A stretch of DNA of 64,000 nt from Actinomadura sp. J1-007 (GTDB taxonomy: Bacteria > Actinomycetota > Actinomycetes > Streptosporangiales > Streptosporangiaceae). The translations under genes and the position numbers were made by a program. The notes beneath the pieces are model-generated. The model was not told where the DNA came from. It saw nothing but the letters and a program-made list of their open reading frames with translations, and ran no database searches. The stretch is from contig NZ_WING01000001.1 in NCBI RefSeq assembly GCF_009793335.1, positions 3,348,001 through 3,412,000 of the forward strand. The letters run 5' to 3'. How positions within the stretch are numbered: the stretch's first letter is position 1; the number at the start of each line of letters is the position of its first letter. Shown in pieces: positions 53,646-62,512 of this stretch.

Positions 53646-54794
53646 GTGGAGTTCCGGGTCGATCGTCAGACGCTCGCCGAAGCCGTCGCCTGGGCGGCGC
53701 GCACGCTGCCCGCGCGTCCGGCGCTCCCGGTGCTGGCGGGCATGCTCGTCGAAGCCTCCTCCGACGGCGGACTGTCGCTGGCGGGCTTCGACTACGAGGT
53801 CTCCGCGAGCGCCCGCATCGAGGCGGACGTCGCCGCGTCCGGCCGCGTCCTCGTCCCAGGGCGGCTGCTGTCCGACATCGTCCGCAGCCTGCCCGCCCAG
53901 CCCGTCGAGGTCTCCCTCAAGGGCGCCGAGGTGGTCGTACGGTGCGGCAACGCCGAGTTCGGGCTGCTGACCATGCCCGTGGAGGACTACCCCGCCCTAC
54001 CCGAGCCGCCGGGGCTCGCGGGCACCGTCCCCGGCGACGTGTTCGCCGCCGCCGTCGCGCAGGTCACCCCGGCGGCGGGCCGCGACGACACCCTGCCCAT
54101 GCTCACCGGTGTGCGCGTCGACATCGACGGCGACACCATGTGGCTGGCCTGCACCGACCGCTACCGCATCGCCGCCCGCGAACTCACCTGGTCGCCGTCC
54201 GACCCCGGCTTCAAGGCCGGCGTGGTCGTGCCCGCCCGCACCCTCGCCGACACCGCCAAGGCGATCAAGCCCGGCGCCGAGGTGACCATCGACCTCGCGG
54301 GTACGGCCGACACGCTCATCGGCGTCTCCGGCGGCGGCCGCGCCATGACGTCCCGCCTGCTCGACGACCAGTACATCGACTACCGCAAGCGGCTCAACGG
54401 CACCTGGACGTCCACCGCCAAGATCCGTACCGCGCCGTTCGTGGAGGCCATCAAGCGCGTCGCGCTGGTCACCGAGCGCGGCACCCCGGTACGGCTCGCG
54501 TTCACCGCCGACGAACTCCGCATCCGCGCGGCCTCCGGCGACGCCGCCCGCGCCAACGAGTCGCTCCCCGCCGAACTGACCGGCGAGGACGTCGACATCG
54601 CGTTCAGCCCCCAGTACCTGCTGGACGGCCTCGCCGGCATCGAGACCGAGTTCGCCCGCCTCGAATGCTCCGGCCCGACCCGCGCCGCCCTCCTCACCGC
54701 CATCCCCGACCCCGAGGACGACGAGTCCGAGCCCGACGCCGACGGCGACACCGGTTTCCGCTACCTGGCCATGCCCGTCCGCCTGACCGCCTGA
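53646..54794 (+). CDS. DNA polymerase III beta subunit (sliding clamp), probable second copy
   Basis: A 382-residue three-domain DnaN-type clamp. It has family stretches VLAGMLVEASSDGGLSLAGF, LLSDIVRSLPAQPVEVSL, LPMLTGVRVDIDGDTMWLACTDRYRIA and the C-terminal YLAMPVRLTA in place of the usual MPMR tail. GTG 53646 follows GAAGGAG. The usual neighbours of the replicative clamp (dnaA, recF, gyrB) are absent, and the gene follows alkylation-repair genes. Several Streptomyces carry a second dnaN, so I read this as a paralogue; it could serve repair synthesis. Confidence 0.85.
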   Translation: MEFRVDRQTLAEAVAWAARTLPARPALPVLAGMLVEASSDGGLSLAGFDYEVSASARIEADVAASGRVLVPGRLLSDIVRSLPAQPVEVSLKGAEVVVRCGNAEFGLLTMPVEDYPALPEPPGLAGTVPGDVFAAAVAQVTPAAGRDDTLPMLTGVRVDIDGDTMWLACTDRYRIAARELTWSPSDPGFKAGVVVPARTLADTAKAIKPGAEVTIDLAGTADTLIGVSGGGRAMTSRLLDDQYIDYRKRLNGTWTSTAKIRTAPFVEAIKRVALVTERGTPVRLAFTADELRIRAASGDAARANESLPAELTGEDVDIAFSPQYLLDGLAGIETEFARLECSGPTRAALLTAIPDPEDDESEPDADGDTGFRYLAMPVRLTA

Positions 54795-54960
54795 CCTCCT
54801 GACCTCCTGACTGCCCGGCCTCCCAGTTCCTGCCGTCCCGCCCCGGCCCCTCCGCGTCTCCCCGGGACGTCCCGTCCCATGGCCGTTGGATCTCAGCCGT
54901 CGTCCGGTTCGCCCTGCCGTGGCTGCCGTGGCCAATGGGCGGCGGTCGGAGGCAGGGGCG

Positions 54961-55130
54961 GCGTTGACCGGACGGTTATGGCGACGGTCGGGCGCGGGGG
55001 CGGGGGCGGCGGTGACTGGACGGTTATGGCGACGGTCGGGCGCGGGGGCGGGGGCGGCGGTGACTGGACGGTTATGGCGACGGTCGGGCGCGGGGGCGAG
55101 GGCGGCGTGGACCGGACGGTTATGGCGGGG
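54961..55130. repeat. 48-bp minisatellite, about 3.5 units
   Basis: Units of GACTGGACGGTTATGGCGAC plus GGTCGGGCGCGGGGGCGGGG and a GGCGGT junction recur every 48 bp, the first and last copies being degenerate. It lies in the 510-bp gap between the clamp gene and the PhyH gene (54795-55305), where I see no credible gene. The period is a multiple of three and frames stay open on both strands, but neither translation resembles a protein. Confidence 0.82.
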
Positions 55131-55305
55131 CGGATCGGGCGTGGGTCGCAGCCGGTGCGGCGGCGCTGGGCGGGTGTGCGGGAACGGCGCGGGAGCCAGG
55201 TGTTGCGGGTGCGCGTCAACCCCTGGCGGCATCCGGCCAGGTGGCAGAGGGCTCGCACCGGCGATCATCGGTTGACGCGACCGCACCATCGGGGATGCTG
55301 GATGC

Positions 55306-56073
55306 GTGGACGTCGAGGGCTTCGTGCGGGACGGCCATGTCGTGATCCGGCGGGCGTTCGATGCCGATGTCGCCGCGGCGTGCCGCGAGGTGATCTGGTC
55401 GGTGCTGGAGTCCCACGGGATCGACCGGGCGGATCGCGGCACCTGGCGGGCTCCCAAGGTCGACGCCGCGTGCCCGCCCGGGGGGCCGTTCGCCGCCGCA
55501 GCGAGCGGCGCGGTCCTCGTCGGCGCCATCGACGCCCTGATCGGCGCCGGTCGGTGGCAGGCTCCGATCCCCGCGCACGGCGGGACGGTGAAGTTCCCCT
55601 TCGAGGACTGGCCGGGCGACACCGGCTGGCACATCGAGGGCAACCGGTGGGGCGGCGAGGACTACTGGACCGATGCCCGTTCCACCGGGCGCGGGCTCAC
55701 CGCGTTCTTCCTGTTCTCCGACGTCGGCCGGAACGACGCGCCCACCCGGCTCGTCTCCGGCTCCCACCTGTCCGTTCCCCCGATCCTCGCCGCCGCGGGC
55801 CCAGCCGGGATGAGCGGCGGCGCCGTGGCCGAACGGCTCCGGCCTTCCGTCCTGCACCGGCCGGTCACCCACGCCACCGGCCGCGCCGGCGACGTGTACC
55901 TGCTGCATCCGTTCCTGGTCCACACCGCGACCTGGCCGCACACCGGGACGACGCCACGGATGATGTCCCAGCCGGGCATCGCCGTCCCCGACGGTTTCGA
56001 CCTGGACGGCACCGACCCCTCACCCGTCGCCGAGGCGATCGTCCGCGGCCTGACCCCCACCCGAAACCGGTGA
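55306..56073 (+). CDS. Phytanoyl-CoA dioxygenase (PhyH) family protein
   Basis: A 255-residue Fe(II)/2-oxoglutarate-dependent oxygenase-like protein. GTG 55306 begins MDVEGFVRDGHVVIRRAFDA, the typical PhyH start. The facial triad appears as H-x-E in TGWHIEGNRWGG and the distal His in YLLHPFLVHTATWPHTG, with a likely 2-oxoglutarate-binding Arg in TTPRMMSQPG. The substrate is unknown; relatives act on lipids, halogenation substrates or antibiotics. It stands alone between two repeat regions. Confidence 0.85.
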   Translation: MDVEGFVRDGHVVIRRAFDADVAAACREVIWSVLESHGIDRADRGTWRAPKVDAACPPGGPFAAAASGAVLVGAIDALIGAGRWQAPIPAHGGTVKFPFEDWPGDTGWHIEGNRWGGEDYWTDARSTGRGLTAFFLFSDVGRNDAPTRLVSGSHLSVPPILAAAGPAGMSGGAVAERLRPSVLHRPVTHATGRAGDVYLLHPFLVHTATWPHTGTTPRMMSQPGIAVPDGFDLDGTDPSPVAEAIVRGLTPTRNR

Positions 56074-56189
56074 CCCCCGCCCCTCTGCCCATCTCGAACC
56101 CCCTGCCGAACGCCCGTCGGGCACCCATGCTGGTCGCGTGCTCGCGCCTGGAGAACGCCGTGCCCTGAGCGTGGAGGACGTCCGCTCGG

Positions 56190-56400
56190 CCGCCGAGTAG
56201 CGCCGCTCCCGCCGTCCGCCCGCTGCGCCGCTGCGTCGCCCGACGTTCGGCCGTCGCTCCCCGCTGCGCCGCGCCGCCGTTCGGCCGTTCGCCCGCTGCG
56301 CCGCCGCCCGACCGTTCGGCCGTCGCTTCCCCCTCCGTCGCTCCGCTCCCCGCTCCCGCTGCGCCGCCGCTCGGCCGCGCGGCCGAGCGGCCGTCGCTCA
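56190..56400. repeat. Interspersed short GC repeats, intergenic
   Basis: CGTTCGGCCGTCGCT, GCTGCGCCGCCG and TCGCTCCGCTCCCCGC recur irregularly through about 210 bp after the PhyH gene. No ORF is credible in 56074-56450. Confidence 0.55.
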
Positions 56401-56450
56401 CCGCTCCGCCTTTCGCTCGCTGGGGAGGGGGATCGGCGGCTGGTCGGGAC

Positions 56451-56900
56451 TTAGTTGAGTTTGAAGGCGGGGAAGTCGTGGGCTACGGCGGCCAGTTCGG
56501 CGTCGGTGGAGTCCTTGGTGAGGCCCTCGAAGAAGCGGCCCAGTTCCCAGCCCCAGCGCGCCACGTAGGCGCGGAGGATCGGGAGCTTGTCGTCGCCGGT
56601 CAGTTCCGTCGCGGTGAACGGCTCGGCGGAGCGGCCCAGGCGGAGTTCGCCGTCGCCCGCGACCCGCAGGTTGCGGACCCACTGGGTGTGGCCGCGCGGC
56701 GCGACGAGGTAGCGCTCGCCGTCGACGGTGAGCACGTTGACGGGGTTGGTCCGCCACTCGCCGCTGGTACGGCCGCGGACGGCGAGGACGCGCGTGCCGA
56801 AGAGGCTGATCCCGCGCCGTGCCAGGAACGCGACGGCCTTGTGGAGGTAGACCTCGACTCCGACGGTCTCGATGTAGCGGGGCGCGGCGGTGGCGGTCAT
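56451..56900 (-). CDS. Nitroreductase/deazaflavin-dependent oxidoreductase (Ddn-like)
   Basis: A 149-residue split-barrel protein of the F420-dependent nitroreductase family (TIGR00026/PF04075). It has GTRVLAVRGRTSGEWRTNPV (flavin-phosphate loop), YLVAPRGHTQWVRNLRVAG and TGDDKLPILRAYVARWGWEL. ATG 56900 has GGAG 7 nt upstream. It probably uses F420H2 to reduce an unknown substrate in the cytoplasm. A TetR gene is divergent, with twin GAGCAnTGCTC palindromes between the starts. Confidence 0.87.
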   Translation of the reverse strand: MTATAAPRYIETVGVEVYLHKAVAFLARRGISLFGTRVLAVRGRTSGEWRTNPVNVLTVDGERYLVAPRGHTQWVRNLRVAGDGELRLGRSAEPFTATELTGDDKLPILRAYVARWGWELGRFFEGLTKDSTDAELAAVAHDFPAFKLN

Positions 56901-56918
56901 CTCAGGTCTCCAAACTGT

Positions 56919-56982
56919 GAGCACTGCTCTCTAGTGAGATCAGTGTGCACAATTTGCCCGACCCTCGTCAAGAGCAGTGCTC
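56919..56982. promoter_or_regulatory. Twin GAGCAnTGCTC operators
   Basis: GAGCACTGCTC (56919-56929) and GAGCAGTGCTC (56972-56982), 53 bp apart, flank the divergent promoters of the deazaflavin oxidoreductase and the TetR gene. The second extends to AGAGCA/TGCTCT. They are the likely TetR binding sites. Confidence 0.78.
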
Positions 56983-57024
56983 TCGAATTTGTTCGCCGCT
57001 CTCGCCTCTGCCAGACTGCCGGGC

Positions 57025-57726
57025 ATGAACGCAGGCCGTACCGCGCGCGAACGAGCCCGGGCCGAACTCACGTCGGAGATCAAGAAGGAGGCCCGCCGCC
57101 AGCTCGGGGCCTCAGGGCCGGCCGGACTGTCGCTGCGCGCGGTGGCCCGCGAGCTCGGCATGGTGTCGTCCGCCCTCTACCGCTACTTCCCGAGCCGCGA
57201 CGAACTGCTCACCGCGCTGATCGTCGACGCCTACGACGCCCTCGGTGAACGGACCGAGACGGCCGCCCGCGAGGTGCCGCGCGACGGCTTCCGGGCGCGC
57301 TGGCGGGCGGTCTGCGAGGCCGTCCGCGCCTGGGCGGTCGAGAACCCGCACGAGTACGCGCTGGTCTACGGCTCGCCCGTGCCCGGCTACCAGGCCCCCG
57401 ACGCCACGATCGGATCGGCGGCCCGCGTACCGGCGGCGCTGTTCGGCATCGTCCGGGACGCGTGGGAGGCCGGGGCCCTCGACCCCCCTCCGGACGGCGC
57501 CGCCCTGGCGCCGCCGCTGGACGCGCAGGCCGCGCTCGTCGCCGACGCGATCGCGCCCGGGGTCCCCGCCGCGGTCGTCCTCCGTGCCGCCGTCGCCTGG
57601 ACGCAGCTCGGCGGCATGATCAGCTTCGAGCTGTTCGGCCATCTGGCCCGCACCCTCGACCCGGCCGACGCGTTCTTCTCCTACGCAGTGGACCGCATGG
57701 CCGACTTCCTCGGCCTGCCCGCCTGA
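57025..57726 (+). CDS. TetR family regulator
   Basis: A 233-residue repressor beginning MNAGRTARERARAELTSEIK. The helix-turn-helix is LSLRAVARELGMVSSALYRYFPSRDELLTALI (about residues 36-67). The C-terminal domain matches the WHG/TetR_C group with PHEYALVYGSPVPGYQAP. It is divergent from the Ddn-like gene and very probably represses it through the twin palindromes. The longer in-frame start at 56977 would overlap the second operator and is rejected. Confidence 0.88.
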   Translation: MNAGRTARERARAELTSEIKKEARRQLGASGPAGLSLRAVARELGMVSSALYRYFPSRDELLTALIVDAYDALGERTETAAREVPRDGFRARWRAVCEAVRAWAVENPHEYALVYGSPVPGYQAPDATIGSAARVPAALFGIVRDAWEAGALDPPPDGAALAPPLDAQAALVADAIAPGVPAAVVLRAAVAWTQLGGMISFELFGHLARTLDPADAFFSYAVDRMADFLGLPA

Positions 57727-57746
57727 CGGCGCGTGATCGGCCCGGG

Positions 57747-59128
57747 TCAGGTGTCGGTGGACCGGGCGGTGATCGTCGGGGTTCCGTCCAAGGGGCCCGT
57801 GCGCGCCTGCTGCCGCGTGCCGACCAGCCAGACGCCGTCCTGGCGCGTCGACGTGGACGCCAGCCAGACCGCGCCCTCGCCCAGCGGCTGGGGGACGCTT
57901 CGAGGGTCCAGCGGTGCCCGTCGAAGTGCGCCAGTTCGCCCCGTCCGCCCGCGACCCACACGTCGTCCGGGCCGACGGCCGTGACGGTGTTGGCGGCGGT
58001 CACCGGCGACTTGACGCGGCGCCACTTGCGGCCGTTCCAGCGCAGGACGCGATCGCGCCCGACCGCCCACACGTCCTCCGGCGACACCGCCGTGACGTCC
58101 GTCAGCGGGAACCTGGTGGACGGCGCCGCGACCCAGCGCCACGCGCGGCCGTCGTAGTGCGTGATCAGCCCGGCGCGGTCGGCCGCCCCGACCGCCCACA
58201 CGTCGCCGGGCGCCGCCGCGGACACCGCGAGCAGCTTCCCCTTCGGAACGTTCGGCATGGCCGCGGGCGCCCAGTCGCGTCCCGTCCAGCGCAACGCCAC
58301 GGGCCCCGAACCCCCAGGACCAGCGTCCGCGCGCCCGCCGACCCTCGTTCCGGACGGCCCGGCGGGATTCTCCGCGGGCGTCCGGGGAAAGCCATGGCCC
58401 ACCGCCCACGCGGTCCCGTCGGGGAGCATGGCGACGTCGGTCAGGACGTAGCCGCGGGCCAGTTCGGGAGCGCTCCAAGCGTCCCAGGAACGCCAGGACT
58501 CGCCGTCCCAGTGCCTGACGAGCGGCACCTCCGTACCGGCGAGGCGGTCGTAGGCACCGCCCACCGCGATCGCGTACGGCCCGTTCCCAGCTTGCGGCGG
58601 CCCGTCCGAACGCCCGGAACGCCCCGCCGAAGCCAAGCCCTCACCCGGCGACGCATCCGTTCCGCCGGTCGGGCCCGGCGGCCCGTACGGCGCGCCCGAC
58701 GCACCAGTCCCGCCCAAGGAGCTTGACGCTTCCAGCCCAGCCGCCGCCGCGCCCGTCCCGCCCAAGGCGCCGGGCCGCTGGCCCGGCACGTCCGAGCCGC
58801 CCGCCTGAGCCTGAGGTCCGGAGCCAGGACCAGACCCGGGAACGGGGGTCCAGGTGCAGGCGACGCCCTGGAGGGCCGCGCCGAGGAACGCGGCGTCCGG
58901 GGCCGGGCCGGGCGGGACGGTCCAAGCGGTGCCGTCCCAGTACGCGGCCAGGGGCTGCTGGGAGGCGTTCCCGACCGCCCAGACCTGCGTAGGCGAGGCC
59001 GCGGCGACTCCCGTCAGCAGGTGCGGGATCTCCACCGCGGTGGGGGCGACGACCTGCCAGGGTCCGCCCCGGAGCACCATCGCCGCGCCGGTGACCCTGG
59101 GGCGGCCATGGGTCTCTTGCCGGTTCAC
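57747..59128 (-). CDS. Beta-propeller-like repeat protein (single-base frameshift)
   Basis: About 460 residues when restored. Repeats of the form DVWAVG-x(n)-HYDGRAWRW occur at least six times (TQVWAVGNASQQ, TAWAVGHGFPR, DVWAVGAADRA, DVWAVGRDRV, DVWVAGGRGEL). These resemble Kelch/BNR-like blades. A Gly/Pro/Ser-rich linker interrupts the second and third. The frame breaks at the G5 run 57890-57894 (plus strand); one base joins LEASP to QPLGEGAVWLASTSTRQDGV and the stop at 57747. There is no signal peptide. Function unknown. Confidence 0.75.
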
Positions 59129-59298
59129 CGCTTACGGCCCCTCACCTGTGAGACGGGTCCCGTCCAGCGGGATCATCGACCGTGACCGTGGGTCGTGACA
59201 AGCGTTCGCACACCCCACCAACGAAACGATCTGAACGGTCCGTTCCACGGAGCCTCCGGCGGTTCGGTCCGGTCGTCCGGTCCACGCCGCTCACGCGG

Positions 59299-59862
59299 TC
59301 ACGGGTCCAGTACGGCGAGGACGAACCGCAGGCCGGTGTCGCCCTCGTTGACGTAGGAGTGGGGGCGGTCGCCGACGAACACCGCGGCGACGCCCGTTCC
59401 GATGCTCTCCACGGCGCCGTCCACGAGCAGCGTGAGCGTGCCCTCCTCCACGTACGCGATCTCCTTGGTGCCGGGGAGGTGCGCGTCGCTCTCGCGCGTC
59501 TCGCCGGGGGCCAGCTCCCAGCGCCACAGCTCCAGCGAGGGGCGCGGGTCGCTGCCTCCGAGCAGCGTTCCGGTGCCGCCCGAGTCGCCCCGCCACAGCA
59601 CCACCTGCCGGTCGGCCGGGAACACGCGCACGAGCGGCTCCCGTTCCACCTGGACGAGGCGGGTGAGCGGGACGCCGAGGGCGTCGGCGATGCGGATGAG
59701 GGTGCCGAGGTTCGGGTTGCCGCGGCCCTGTTCGAGGCCGACGAGGACGCCCTTGCTGACCCCGGCCCGCCCGGCGAGCTCGTCGAGGCTCCAGCCGTGG
59801 CCGCCGCGCAGGGCGCGGACGGTCCGCGCGACGGCCTCGCCGATCGCTTCGTGCTCGCTCAA
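59299..59862 (-). CDS. XRE family regulator with cupin domain
   Basis: A 187-residue protein. The N-terminal helix-turn-helix is WSLDELAGRAGVSKGVLVGLEQGRGNPNLGTLIRIADALG (about residues 22-61). The C-terminal cupin is LELWRWELAPGETRESDAHL to AAVFVGDRPHSYVNEGDTGL. The start is taken as TTG 59862, with GGAAGG 7 nt upstream and no upstream ATG or GTG having a ribosome site. It is divergent from the B3/B4-EamA operon, an arrangement seen in other bacteria, and probably controls it in response to a small ligand bound by the cupin. Confidence 0.88.
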   Translation of the reverse strand: MSEHEAIGEAVARTVRALRGGHGWSLDELAGRAGVSKGVLVGLEQGRGNPNLGTLIRIADALGVPLTRLVQVEREPLVRVFPADRQVVLWRGDSGGTGTLLGGSDPRPSLELWRWELAPGETRESDAHLPGTKEIAYVEEGTLTLLVDGAVESIGTGVAAVFVGDRPHSYVNEGDTGLRFVLAVLDP

Positions 59863-60040
59863 GGGGGTCCCTTCCGCCCGATGGGCCGGCCTCCGTACGG
59901 TCGTCCCGCCCGCCGCGGACCCGGCCCGGCCGCGCAGGAACGATCTCACACCCCCCACCGGCTCCGGCGGACGGCACGAACCTCATCTACCCCCCACGAT
60001 GGTCGTTATACTGATATTTACAGTGCATTAAAGTGACCGC

Positions 60041-60730
60041 ATGAGGGAGACCCCGAGAATGCTCGACCGGATCGCCGTCGACGGCGCCGTGCGCGCGCTG
60101 CGCCCCGACTTCGCCGTCCTCGTCATGACCGCCGAGGGCCTGGCGAACGGCCCGACCGACGACGTCGCCGCCGGCTGGCTGGAGGCCGCCGCCGGGTCCG
60201 CCACCGCGTCCGCGGGCGACCCGCACATCGAGGCGTGGCGCGACGCCTACCGGGCGTTCGGCGCGAAGCCGCAGCGCACCAGGCCCTCCGTGGACGCCCT
60301 GCTCCGCCGCGCCGACGCCCTGCCCACCGTCAACAAGGTCGTGGACGCCTACAACGCGATCAGCGTCGAGTACGCCCTGCCCATCGGCGGCGAGGACCTC
60401 GACGCCTACCGCGGGCCCGCACGCCTCGTCCGCGCGGACGGCGACGAGCCGTTCGACACGGTCGCGGGCGGCGAACCGGCCGTCGAGCACCCGTCGGCGG
60501 GCGAGGTCGTGTGGCGGGACGACGACGGCGTCACCTGCCGGCGCTGGAACTGGCGGCAGTGCGTCCGCACCAGGCTCACCGAGGACACCAAGAACGCGCT
60601 GTTCCTCCTCGAACGCCTGGAGCCGTACCCCCTCGACCGCTTGCGCGCCGCCGGCGACGCGCTGTCCGCGCGGCTGCGCGCCGTCACCCCCGGCGTACGG
60701 ATCGAGAGCCGCCTGATCGGCGGCGAGTGA
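60041..60730 (+). CDS. B3/B4 domain protein
   Basis: A 229-residue stand-alone B3/B4 domain, homologous to the editing domain of the phenylalanyl-tRNA synthetase beta chain. It contains FGAKPQRTRPSVDALLRRAD, LPTVNKVVDAYNAISVEYAL and WRQCVRTRLTEDTKNALFLL. ATG 60041 begins MRETPRMLDRIAVDG. Its TGA overlaps the ATG of the transporter gene (TGATG), so the two are coupled. The cellular role of free B3/B4 proteins is unclear; with an EamA exporter and an XRE-cupin regulator they may handle an amino-acid-like compound. Confidence 0.88.
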   Translation: MRETPRMLDRIAVDGAVRALRPDFAVLVMTAEGLANGPTDDVAAGWLEAAAGSATASAGDPHIEAWRDAYRAFGAKPQRTRPSVDALLRRADALPTVNKVVDAYNAISVEYALPIGGEDLDAYRGPARLVRADGDEPFDTVAGGEPAVEHPSAGEVVWRDDDGVTCRRWNWRQCVRTRLTEDTKNALFLLERLEPYPLDRLRAAGDALSARLRAVTPGVRIESRLIGGE

Positions 60731-61617
60731 TGGTGACGGCGCTGGCGCTGTCGGCCGCGCTCGCCTACGGCGTCGCGGACTTCCTCGGCGGCGCCGTCGC
60801 CCGGCGTTCGACGGCGCTCAAGGCCCTGCTCTGGTGCGTCCCGATGGGCCTGGCGATCGTGCTGCTCGCCGCGTTCCTCACCGGAGGACGGCCCACCGCG
60901 CCCGGCCTGGCCAGCGGGTTCGTCGCGGGCCTGGCGGGCGGCACCGGGCTGATCACGTTCTACCGCGCGCTCGCCCGCGGCCCGATGAGCGTGGTCGCCC
61001 CCGTCTCCGCGCTCGCCTCCGCCGTGCTGCCGGTGATCGTCGGAGTGGCCCGGGGCGAACGGCTCGACACCGGCGCGCTCGCCGGGGTGCTGCTCTGCCT
61101 GGTCGCGATCGGCCTGGTCAGCATGGAGGACAGCGCCGCCCGGCCCGCCGCCGAACCGCGCCGCGGCCTCGACGCGCGGCGGCTGCTCGACAGCGGACCG
61201 GCCATGGCCGCGGTCTCCGGAGCCTGCTTCGGGATCTTCTTCATCCTGCTGAAGACCGCCGGTGACGACGGCGGCCTGTGGCCCCTCGTCGCGGCCCGTA
61301 CGGGCAACGTGGCGGTGATCGCGGTCGCGTTCGCCGCCATGGCGCGGATGCGCGGCGCCGACCCGGGACCCCGCGTGTCCGGACGGCTCCTGATCGGCCT
61401 CGCCCTGCTCTCCGGCGCCCTGGACGCGGGCGCGAACGCCCTCTACTTCGTCGCGGCCCAGCAGGGCATGCTGAGCCTCGCCGCCGTCCTCACCTCCCTC
61501 TATCCGGCGATCACCGTCCTGCTCGCCCGCATCGCCTACAGCGAGCGGCTCCGCGCCGTCCAGCGCGTCGGCATGGCGGTCGCCGTCGCCGGAGTGGCAC
61601 TCGTCACGGTCGGCTGA
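60730..61617 (+). CDS. EamA family DMT transporter
   Basis: A 295-residue ten-helix drug/metabolite transporter with two EamA repeats (ALAYGVADFLGGAVARRSTA in the first, ALDAGANALYFVAAQQGMLS in the second). It probably exports an amino acid or related metabolite. ATG 60730 overlaps the preceding stop. It forms an operon with the B3/B4 gene, divergent from the XRE-cupin regulator. Confidence 0.9.
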   Translation: MVTALALSAALAYGVADFLGGAVARRSTALKALLWCVPMGLAIVLLAAFLTGGRPTAPGLASGFVAGLAGGTGLITFYRALARGPMSVVAPVSALASAVLPVIVGVARGERLDTGALAGVLLCLVAIGLVSMEDSAARPAAEPRRGLDARRLLDSGPAMAAVSGACFGIFFILLKTAGDDGGLWPLVAARTGNVAVIAVAFAAMARMRGADPGPRVSGRLLIGLALLSGALDAGANALYFVAAQQGMLSLAAVLTSLYPAITVLLARIAYSERLRAVQRVGMAVAVAGVALVTVG

Positions 61618-61767
61618 CCTGGAACGCTCCCGGCAACGTGTTGACCGTTGTGTACGCCGATGTAGCAAATAGCCGGATCTGGCCTTTGTGTCGTGTATCC
61701 ATGGGCGGAACGGCCCCCGTCCGCATACCTTCTCGGCTGCGATCTTGGAACAGGCCGAGGGGGAAGC

Positions 61768-62334
61768 ATGCGGTACGCCGTTGCCGTGGTGGCGGGCGCG
61801 ACGATGATCGGACTCGCCGGATGCGGAACGTCCGGAGACGACCCGAAGTCGGGCGGCGTACCGGCATCGCCCGGCGCCTCGTCCGAGCCGGCCGCCTCCC
61901 CGCCCGCGCCGCGCGGCTCCTCGCCCAGCGGACGCCTGACAGCCGCGCAGGTCCTCGCCGCCCTGAAGCGCGGAGGCGTCCCCCTGCGCGTGACCGCCGT
62001 CTACAACGCCCGGACCGACCCCAACCACAAGCTCGGCAAACCGGGCCAGTACACGAGCAAGGCCGCCTGCGCCGACCGCCGCGTCCCCCTCGCCAAGGTC
62101 CACGACAAGTCCAAGGGAAGCGTCGAGTACGGCTGCGGAGTCGAGGTCTACCCGACGAACGCGGGCGCGAGGGCCCGTTCGGCATTCATCAAGCAGTCCA
62201 TCGCCGCCGTCGGAATCCTCGTCCCCGAATACCACCTGATCCGCGGCGGAATCCTGCTCCGCGTAACCAAACTGCTCCCCGCCAAACAAGCCGCCACCTA
62301 CAAACCCCCCTTCACAACCCTCCCCACCCAATAA
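61768..62334 (+). CDS. Lipoprotein, function unknown
   Basis: A 188-residue exported lipoprotein. ATG 61768 after GAGGGGGAAG. The signal peptide ends in the lipobox LAGC (Cys19). A Ser/Pro/Ala linker (residues 20-60) precedes a compact C-terminal domain with two cysteines (KAACADRRVP, EYGCGVEVYP), probably a disulphide. I do not recognise the domain. Monocistronic. Confidence 0.78.
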   Translation: MRYAVAVVAGATMIGLAGCGTSGDDPKSGGVPASPGASSEPAASPPAPRGSSPSGRLTAAQVLAALKRGGVPLRVTAVYNARTDPNHKLGKPGQYTSKAACADRRVPLAKVHDKSKGSVEYGCGVEVYPTNAGARARSAFIKQSIAAVGILVPEYHLIRGGILLRVTKLLPAKQAATYKPPFTTLPTQ

Positions 62335-62414
62335 CCCGAGGCCGAAACGCGTTGAGGGCGGGACCCGGGGGTCCCGCCCTCAACGTGGTCGGCCAGGTGG
62401 ACGGCCGACTCAAA

Positions 62415-62502
62415 TGGCGGTGGTGGTGGGATTCGAACCCACGGAAGCTTGCACTTCACACGCTTTCGAGGCGTGCGCCCTCGTCCACTAGGCGACACCA
62501 CC
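62415..62502 (-). tRNA. tRNA-Ser(CGA)
   Basis: Minus strand: acceptor stem GGTGGTG/CACCACC, D arm GCCTAGTGGACGAGGGC, anticodon arm ACGC-CTCGAAA-GCGT with anticodon CGA (codon UCG), a long variable arm (GTGCAAGCTTC region) typical of serine tRNAs, T arm GTGGG-TTCGAAT-CCCAC, discriminator G and an encoded CCA. The length is 88 nt including CCA. It lies just downstream of tadA. Confidence 0.95.
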
Positions 62503-62512
62503 GCGGGAGAGC

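Noticed and set aside
54961..55130. CRISPR array
   Set aside because: The units are contiguous 48-bp tandem repeats with no unique spacers and no cas genes anywhere in the window.
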